From the NCBI GenBank assembly GCA_902796775.1, contig CADBQK010000234.1:1-26976 (forward strand): 26,976 nt of DNA, given 5' to 3'. Under the pieces are notes generated by a model. The model was not told where the DNA came from. It did not search any database and saw only the letters and a program-made list of their open reading frames with translations. Both the position numbers and the translations under genes were made by a program. This stretch comes from an uncultured Lachnospiraceae bacterium. GTDB taxonomy: Bacteria; Bacillota_A; Clostridia; Lachnospirales; Lachnospiraceae. Below are positions 21,649 through 26,976 of this stretch, one piece after another (position 1 is the stretch's first letter; each line of letters starts with the position of its first letter).

Positions 21649-24600
21649 TTATTTTGCTTTTACGCTGAGACCGGATTCGTATGGACTTGTGAAGATTGTT
21701 CCGGCACCGTTTATACAACGTATCGTATACACATAGGTGTTTCCGGCTTTGGCGGTCTTGTCCTCAAAGGACAGGCTTGTTGTATCGGCCAGTCTCTTCC
21801 AGCCTCCGTCGCCCAGCTTTCTGAAAACACGGTACTTTTCTGCACCAGAAACAGCATTCCATTTGACGGTCACCTTTCCGATGGATGCGCTCGCGCTGAC
21901 AAGTTTGGGTGCGGCGAGCTTGAACGGTACTGAAACTTGCAGGCCGGTGGAATCATAACCAGTGATGAAGTTGCCGTTCTCATCGATGCCTCTTACGGTG
22001 AAGTAATAGGTATGATTCACGGTTGCAGTTGGGTCATCATAGCTGGTTCCCTTGACATCCGCCAACTTCTTCCATCCACTGTTAGCAGTTCTCCAGAAGA
22101 CCCGGTATTTTGTTACTCCGGAGACAGCCTTCCAGGTAATCCTGACGGTTGCTTTGGAAGCCGTGGAAGATACAACCTTTGCGCTGATCAACTGAGGAGA
22201 ACCATAGAACACAATCTCCTTGCTGCCGGACGCAGAGCTCTTCTGCGATCCCTTCAGTGCAAAGATCCTGTAAATATAGCGTGTTCCGGAAGAGGCGGTG
22301 GTGTCTGTGTATGTAGTACCGGAGGTTGTACCTATCGTTGACCAGCTCCCACCGTCCAGTTTGCGGTCAATCTGGTAACTTGTTGCTCCTGAAACGGCAG
22401 ACCACTTCAATACAACGCCGCTTGCTCCGTTTGAGATGGAAGAAATCGTCGGCGTTGACAAGCCATTTGTACTGAATGACTGGGTAATTCCACTGGCTCT
22501 GTACCCGCCCATGTTATTGCCATTTTCGTTATAGGCACGAACAGTATAGGTATATTTGTAGTCTTTCAGAACATCTGTATCCGTCCAGGTCAGCGTTGTA
22601 TATCCACTGACTGTTTTAACGTGTGACCAGCTTTGTGCACCTTCGAGCTTTCTGTAAATGCGGTATCCCTCGGCACCATCTACACTCTTCCACTTGACGG
22701 TAATACCGTTGGTGACGACAGCCGGCGTGACCAGATCCGGTGTCATCAGGAAGTTGACTGTGAGGCCGGTTCCATTATAGTCGCTGACCCTCTCCCCGGA
22801 GGCATTCAGGCAGCTTACCGTATAAGTGTACTTGACTCCGGATTTTGGCGGTGTATCCGTATAACTGGTTCCGGCAAAGCTGCCAACCAGTGTGCTGTTC
22901 GACCAGCTTTTTCCAGCTTCCTTTCGGTAGATACGATAGTTTGTGATGCCGTCACAGGCCCTCCAAGAAAGTGTAACTGTACCCGTTCCGGAGGCAATTG
23001 CACCGTCCACTTTGATCTCCTGCAGGATTGGCGTCACATGACGTGTAAAGGGATTTTTCGTCGTTGCCGCAAAATAACTTAATTCTGTCTTGCCATCGTT
23101 GTCGACACACCTGACGGAATAGTAGAAGTCCTCATTATCCTTGTTCTTGATCGATTCATCCACAAAGCTTGTCCCATGCACTGTCTTGACAAGGGCGTAA
23201 GCTTCTTCTGTGGTATTTCTCTCGCGTCTGTAGACATTGTAGTATTCGACTCCGTCTACTTTATTCCACTTGACGTAAATGCCTTCCGTCTTGTTTTCAC
23301 AGGAGATTAACGTCGGACCATTCTTGATCGATGGGTCTTCATTATACCCATAATAGGTTGCTTTCAGTCCGACAGCATCATACCCGCTGACCTGTTTGCC
23401 ACCTGACTCGCAGGAAACAGTATATGTATACGTCGTTCCGCTCGTCACCTTTGTATCAGTATAGACAAGATATTCTCCGTCTTTGGTTCCGGCAGTCTTT
23501 TCATGTACACTCCAGCTGCCATTCTCCGTTTTCCGTAGAATTCTATACGTAGTGATATCCGCTACCGGAATCCATCTGATCTTGATGCCTTCGGATACGA
23601 CTTCGATATCCTTAAGCTTAGGAGGTCCGTAGTAAAGGGTCGCAATACCGACAGTTCCATCCGCCTCCATGCTCGAGACCTTCCCGTCCTTATTCAGTAC
23701 GCAGACCGCATAACGATAAGTTACGCCGGAAGTCAATTCCTTATCGTTGTCTGTGAAGACCGTATCCGTGGTAGTCCCGATTGCAACATAGGCTGCACCC
23801 GGCTTATCAATTTTGCGGTAAACCTGATACTTCGGTGCTGTCGGCACGATCTCCCAAGTGATGTTGATACCTTCGGGAACCGGCTCTGCCTTTGTCAGAT
23901 TCGGGCTGGGATAATACATGCCCTTAATCCCGTTGGCATCATAAGTGCTCTTGTATTCCGCCCCTGTCGAATCGACACAGCGCACTGTGTATATGAACTC
24001 CGTTCCGATAAATCCTGTTGCCCCGGTATCCACATAGGTGATCTGTGCAGAAGAATACGGACCATAGGCTTTTTCGATGCGAATCCATTCTGTATCGCCG
24101 ACTGCCTTGCGGTAGATCTGATAATACTCTGCTCCTTCGACCTTCTTCCAGGTAACCGTAATACCCTCATCGCCGCTTATTCCATCTACACCAATGCCGG
24201 TCTTGACCAGAATCGGGTAGTTCGTATATCCTGTTGATATTCCAGCAGAATCAAAACTGCTGATAAAGGCACCCGAAGCATTCACACAGCGGACAGTGTA
24301 GACATACTCGCTGCCTGCGGCCGCATTCTTATCCGTATAAGTCGTCGTTGTAACATCTGCAAGTTTCTTCCATCCGCCGCTGGGCATTACTTTGCGGAAG
24401 ACTCTGTAATAAGTTACACCCTTGACGGCATGCCAGTTAATTGTTACACCATCTTTTGTAAGCGTCGGCTGCTTATCAAGTTCCGGCGCATCATAGAAGG
24501 CTATTGTCTTTCCTGTCTCATCATAGATTCCTATGATGCTGTTGCTGGAATCCACACACATCACGCGGTAGGTATAGGTGTTGTCTGACGAGACATCCTT

Positions 24601-26004
24601 ATCTGTCATCGAGGTTGTGTTGGAGAAGTAGAAAGACTTGATGGTGTTGCTGTTCCAAGACTCATTCGAAAGTTTTCTCTGAATCTTGTACTTGGTGCAT
24701 CCAGGCACGTCTGTCCACTTAATTTTTACGCCGCCGACGACATTCTCAACCGATGTTACCTGGACCTTGGTCAAATACATTCTGGAGGTTCCGGCTTTGA
24801 AATCGCTCGTATAGCTTTTTCCATCTGCACTAATGCAGCGCACCGTATAAGCGTATGTATTTCCAGAGACGACCTGTTTATCCGTAAAGCTTGTGCCACT
24901 TACATTGCCAAGCCCAACCCAGGATGAATCTCCAGGTCCTTTATGGAATACTCGGTATTGCGCAGCTCCGACGGAATTCCATGTTACTCTGATTCCGTTC
25001 TCTACAACCGTCACCGAACTGATCTTCGGTGTATCATAGCTCCAGTAAGTCGCCGTTTTTCCAGTACTGTCATAAGAGCTGGTGAACTTGCTGCCATCAT
25101 TGGAAACGCACCGGACCGTATAAGTATAACTGGTTCCGTTGGATACGCCGGTATCTATATAGCTCACCGCGGTTGTATCGGCCAGTTTCTTCCAACTTGA
25201 TCCGTTTTTCCGGAATACACGGTATTTATTACCGCCGGTAACAGGATCCCAGGTAATTTTGAGGCCATTCCCGGACTTAGTAACCGACCGCAGAACAGGT
25301 GCAGAGAGAGAGAACCCACTTTTTGCATCAACCTGTACATTCTCTTCAGGAGAAGTCACAACCGTAACTTCCTCTTCAGGTGCATCTGTAGTCTGAGCAA
25401 CTGTCTCAGTCACAGCTTCTTCCGTGGTTTCTGTCACAGCTTCGGTATCGGAAGATGCAGTACTTTCTGCCTCGTTTGTCTCAGCCGGTGCTTCTGTATC
25501 CGAAGTTGCTTCCGGTTCCGTCACTGTTTCTTCTGTGACGATCGTCTCTGTCTGTACTTTTTCCAGGGCAACGGAAACCTGTACCGCAGAACCCGCCTCA
25601 ACTGGCTGCACAGTAAACGCCACCGCTTCCTGTGCCTCATATCCTTCACAGCTTGCACTGTAGTAATATGTGCCCGGTTCCAAATAATAGTACCCGTCGG
25701 ATCCAGCCTGGATCTCTTGGAGCTCTTCATTCGCATTCTTCTGGTAGATCGTCACTTTAGCCGCCTCGGGCGTGCCCTTGACGATAACCGGAACAGATTC
25801 AGTATTACTCCCTGTTTCGTTTGTATCATTCGTCTCTGCTGGCGCACCTTCGACGCCGTCAACGGAAACGGTCTCTTCTGCATCCACTGTGACTTCCGTT
25901 TCCCCTTCCGCAAAAGCGGAGCTGACCGGAAGCATGGACGCGAACATCACGATGCAGAGAAAGAGCGCCATCCAACGATGAAATACTCCTGTCCTAACCT
26001 TCAT
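21649..26004 (-). CDS. Large secreted protein with about 13 FN3-like repeats
   Basis: A 1451-residue exported protein. The signal peptide is residues 1-32 (MKVRTGVFHRWMALFLCIVM onward, ending SSAFA before EGE). Residues 70-150 resemble a PEGA/carboxypeptidase-regulatory-like beta domain (KVTIYQKN...GYYYLEPGTYYYSASCEGYE). About 150-230 is a Glu/Thr/Val-rich flexible linker. From 231 to the end there are some 13 fibronectin-III-like units of about 90-105 residues, each with a core like W..V.GA..YRVFRK followed by W.KLAD..GTSYTD and YTYTVRC. The chain ends at the last unit (SVKAK) with no LPXTG, membrane anchor or SLH domain, so attachment must be non-covalent or absent. AAGGAG precedes the ATG; promoter and terminator are both visible. 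The ligand is unknown. Confidence 0.88.
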   Translation of the reverse strand: MKVRTGVFHRWMALFLCIVMFASMLPVSSAFAEGETEVTVDAEETVSVDGVEGAPAETNDTNETGSNTESVPVIVKGTPEAAKVTIYQKNANEELQEIQAGSDGYYYLEPGTYYYSASCEGYEAQEAVAFTVQPVEAGSAVQVSVALEKVQTETIVTEETVTEPEATSDTEAPAETNEAESTASSDTEAVTETTEEAVTETVAQTTDAPEEEVTVVTSPEENVQVDAKSGFSLSAPVLRSVTKSGNGLKITWDPVTGGNKYRVFRKNGSSWKKLADTTAVSYIDTGVSNGTSYTYTVRCVSNDGSKFTSSYDSTGKTATYWSYDTPKISSVTVVENGIRVTWNSVGAAQYRVFHKGPGDSSWVGLGNVSGTSFTDKQVVSGNTYAYTVRCISADGKSYTSDFKAGTSRMYLTKVQVTSVENVVGGVKIKWTDVPGCTKYKIQRKLSNESWNSNTIKSFYFSNTTSMTDKDVSSDNTYTYRVMCVDSSNSIIGIYDETGKTIAFYDAPELDKQPTLTKDGVTINWHAVKGVTYYRVFRKVMPSGGWKKLADVTTTTYTDKNAAAGSEYVYTVRCVNASGAFISSFDSAGISTGYTNYPILVKTGIGVDGISGDEGITVTWKKVEGAEYYQIYRKAVGDTEWIRIEKAYGPYSSAQITYVDTGATGFIGTEFIYTVRCVDSTGAEYKSTYDANGIKGMYYPSPNLTKAEPVPEGINITWEIVPTAPKYQVYRKIDKPGAAYVAIGTTTDTVFTDNDKELTSGVTYRYAVCVLNKDGKVSSMEADGTVGIATLYYGPPKLKDIEVVSEGIKIRWIPVADITTYRILRKTENGSWSVHEKTAGTKDGEYLVYTDTKVTSGTTYTYTVSCESGGKQVSGYDAVGLKATYYGYNEDPSIKNGPTLISCENKTEGIYVKWNKVDGVEYYNVYRRERNTTEEAYALVKTVHGTSFVDESIKNKDNEDFYYSVRCVDNDGKTELSYFAATTKNPFTRHVTPILQEIKVDGAIASGTGTVTLSWRACDGITNYRIYRKEAGKSWSNSTLVGSFAGTSYTDTPPKSGVKYTYTVSCLNASGERVSDYNGTGLTVNFLMTPDLVTPAVVTNGITVKWKSVDGAEGYRIYRKLEGAQSWSHVKTVSGYTTLTWTDTDVLKDYKYTYTVRAYNENGNNMGGYRASGITQSFSTNGLSTPTISSISNGASGVVLKWSAVSGATSYQIDRKLDGGSWSTIGTTSGTTYTDTTASSGTRYIYRIFALKGSQKSSASGSKEIVFYGSPQLISAKVVSSTASKATVRITWKAVSGVTKYRVFWRTANSGWKKLADVKGTSYDDPTATVNHTYYFTVRGIDENGNFITGYDSTGLQVSVPFKLAAPKLVSASASIGKVTVKWNAVSGAEKYRVFRKLGDGGWKRLADTTSLSFEDKTAKAGNTYVYTIRCINGAGTIFTSPYESGLSVKAK
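21652..25314 (-). repeat. Tandem FN3-unit coding array
   Basis: Thirteen diverged in-frame units of about 270-310 bases encode the FN3 domains. The recurrent codons for YRVFRK, WKKLAD, GTSYTD and YTVRC recreate short similar DNA blocks. Spacing varies and the units are clearly diverged at the DNA level, so this is old domain duplication under selection and not a recent satellite. Confidence 0.8.
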
Positions 26005-26070
26005 GACATCACAACTCCTTTGCCTTGTCTTTGCAGAACATAATAAGCCCTGCCACTTTGCACGTCATTT

Positions 26071-26099
26071 ATTATACAACACCATTTTGTAAATATCAA
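26071..26099 (-). promoter_or_regulatory. Sigma-A promoter of the large FN3 gene
   Basis: On the minus strand TTGATA (26094-26099), 17-base spacer, TATAAT (26071-26076): 5/6 and 6/6 matches. Transcription would begin near 26064, about 60 bases before the ATG at 26004. It sits between the two tandem FN3 genes, so the downstream one has its own promoter. Confidence 0.75.
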
Positions 26100-26141
26100 G
26101 CAATTTTTTGTTTCCATTTCTTAACTTTTTGTTATTTGTTT

Positions 26142-26976
26142 TCACTTCGCCTGTATACTTAATCCATTTGTGTCATAGGTACTTGTATATGTTTTTCCAT
26201 TTGCGGTAATACAGCGAATTGTATAGAAGTATGTGGTTCCTACCGATGCTGTGGTGTCCGTATAACTGGTTCCTGTCACATTTGCCAGGCCTTTCCAGCC
26301 GCCGCCCTCTGTCTTTCGGAACACACGGTATTTCTCTGCGCCTGCGACTTTATTCCATTTGATCGTCACCTTCCCGTTTGATGCCGTGATGGATTTCAAA
26401 ACCGGTTTTGCGTGGGGATATGAAACTGTAACCGTCTTTCCAGTGCCGTCATATGAGCTGGTAAATTTCTTGCTGTCACTGCTGACACACCTCACGGTAT
26501 AGGTATATGTTGTTCCATAGCTTCCTGCTTTGTCTGTGTAACTGGTTCCCGTCACATCTGCCAGCCTTTTCCATCCTCCGCTTCCTGTTTTCCGGAACAC
26601 CCGGTACTTGGCCGCTCCGCTCACTTTGTTCCATTTCAGAGTAACTTTGCCGCCCGAGGAAGAGATTGACGCCAAAACAGGCCTTGAAAGGGCATAATCC
26701 GCTTTGATCGTCTTGCCTGCCGTGTCGTAGGCACTCATAAACGTTGAACCTGAGCTGTTTACGCAACGCACCGTGTAAACATAGGTCGTTCCAATTGAAA
26801 TTGTCTTATCTGTATAACTGGTTCCTGTCAAATCAGCCAGTTTTTTCCATCCGCTGCTTCCTGTCTTGCGGAAGACTCTGTACTTTTCTGCTCCGCTTAC
26901 CTTATTCCATTTCAACTGTACACCGGATGTGGTGTTGGAGATCGACGTCATCACCGGTGTCGCCAGCTTGAATGCC
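26142..26976 (-). CDS. C-terminal part of a second FN3-repeat protein (partial)
   Basis: The frame stays open to the window edge, so the start lies outside. The 278 or so visible residues are three FN3-like units, each with the W.KV.GAEKYRVFRK core and a GTSYTD then YTYTVRC end. These three are closer to one another than most units in the neighbouring protein. It ends GLSIQAK, parallel to GLSVKAK in the downstream gene, and like it has no sorting signal at its C-terminus. The two genes are in tandem, 137 bases apart, and probably arose by duplication. No hairpin terminator is visible after the stop at 26142, so some transcription may run into the next gene. Confidence 0.85.
   Translation of the reverse strand, partial: AFKLATPVMTSISNTTSGVQLKWNKVSGAEKYRVFRKTGSSGWKKLADLTGTSYTDKTISIGTTYVYTVRCVNSSGSTFMSAYDTAGKTIKADYALSRPVLASISSSGGKVTLKWNKVSGAAKYRVFRKTGSGGWKRLADVTGTSYTDKAGSYGTTYTYTVRCVSSDSKKFTSSYDGTGKTVTVSYPHAKPVLKSITASNGKVTIKWNKVAGAEKYRVFRKTEGGGWKGLANVTGTSYTDTTASVGTTYFYTIRCITANGKTYTSTYDTNGLSIQAK

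Noticed and set aside
21652..25314. Regularly recurring short similar DNA blocks suggesting a CRISPR or satellite array
   Set aside because: Spacing is about 270-310 bases, copies are diverged, and the blocks are in-frame codons for conserved FN3 residues.
21937..25663. Several 70-150 codon plus-strand frames across the FN3 gene
   Set aside because: They are shadows of the minus-strand repeat gene, recurring wherever the same FN3 codons recur, with no start signals.
1..26976. tRNA, rRNA, known riboswitch, intact transposase or phage attachment site
   Set aside because: I looked for these by eye and saw none; intergenic gaps are short and the longer ones are described above.

Overview
This looks like a chromosomal segment from a Gram-positive, probably clostridial (Firmicutes) bacterium. 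Strong AGGAGG-type ribosome binding sites, near-consensus sigma-A promoters, a TagGH-type polysaccharide exporter, CDP-polyol phosphotransferases, LicD enzymes and large secreted fibronectin-type-III (FN3) proteins all point that way. I cannot name the species; similar gene sets are common in gut and rumen Clostridia.

Layout. At the left edge a minus-strand membrane-protein gene (1-66, partial) diverges from a long plus-strand cell-surface polymer locus. First block (328-11583): LicD transferase, TagG-like permease, TagH-like ATPase, a membrane-anchored protein with a probable beta-propeller, a second LicD, a GatD-like polyol-phosphate dehydrogenase, an IspD/TarI-like cytidylyltransferase, a GatZ/KbaZ-family protein, a TagF-like CDP-polyol phosphotransferase, a GT61-family glycosyltransferase and a short polytopic remnant. 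Second block (11759-17724): an acyltransferase-3 membrane protein, a membrane-anchored second CDP-polyol phosphotransferase, a 921-residue fusion of a YidC/Oxa1-like domain to an LtaS/sulfatase-superfamily domain, and a LicC/PntC-like cytidylyltransferase with an N-terminal winged helix. A strong promoter then drives a binding-protein-dependent ABC importer (17876-21362) of the Fe(III)/2-aminoethylphosphonate type. A structured intergenic region separates this from two tandem minus-strand FN3 proteins (21649-26004, and 26142 to the window end).

How the genes may work together (inference). The locus would make, export and decorate a phosphodiester-linked, teichoic-acid-like polymer. The GatZ-like, GatD-like and IspD-like enzymes form a plausible route from a ketohexose 6-phosphate to a CDP-hexitol, with CDP-galactitol the best guess. 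That would parallel TarJ-TarI making CDP-ribitol, and the two TagF-like enzymes would use the product. The LicC-like enzyme next to an aminoethylphosphonate-type importer, with no choline kinase in view, suggests that a scavenged phosphonate may be activated to a CMP-ester and attached by the LicD proteins. The YidC-phosphatase fusion would act at the outer face of the membrane on lipid-linked polymer. Three items most deserve follow-up: the putative CDP-hexitol cassette, the YidC-LtaS-like fusion, and the putative phosphonate decoration branch.
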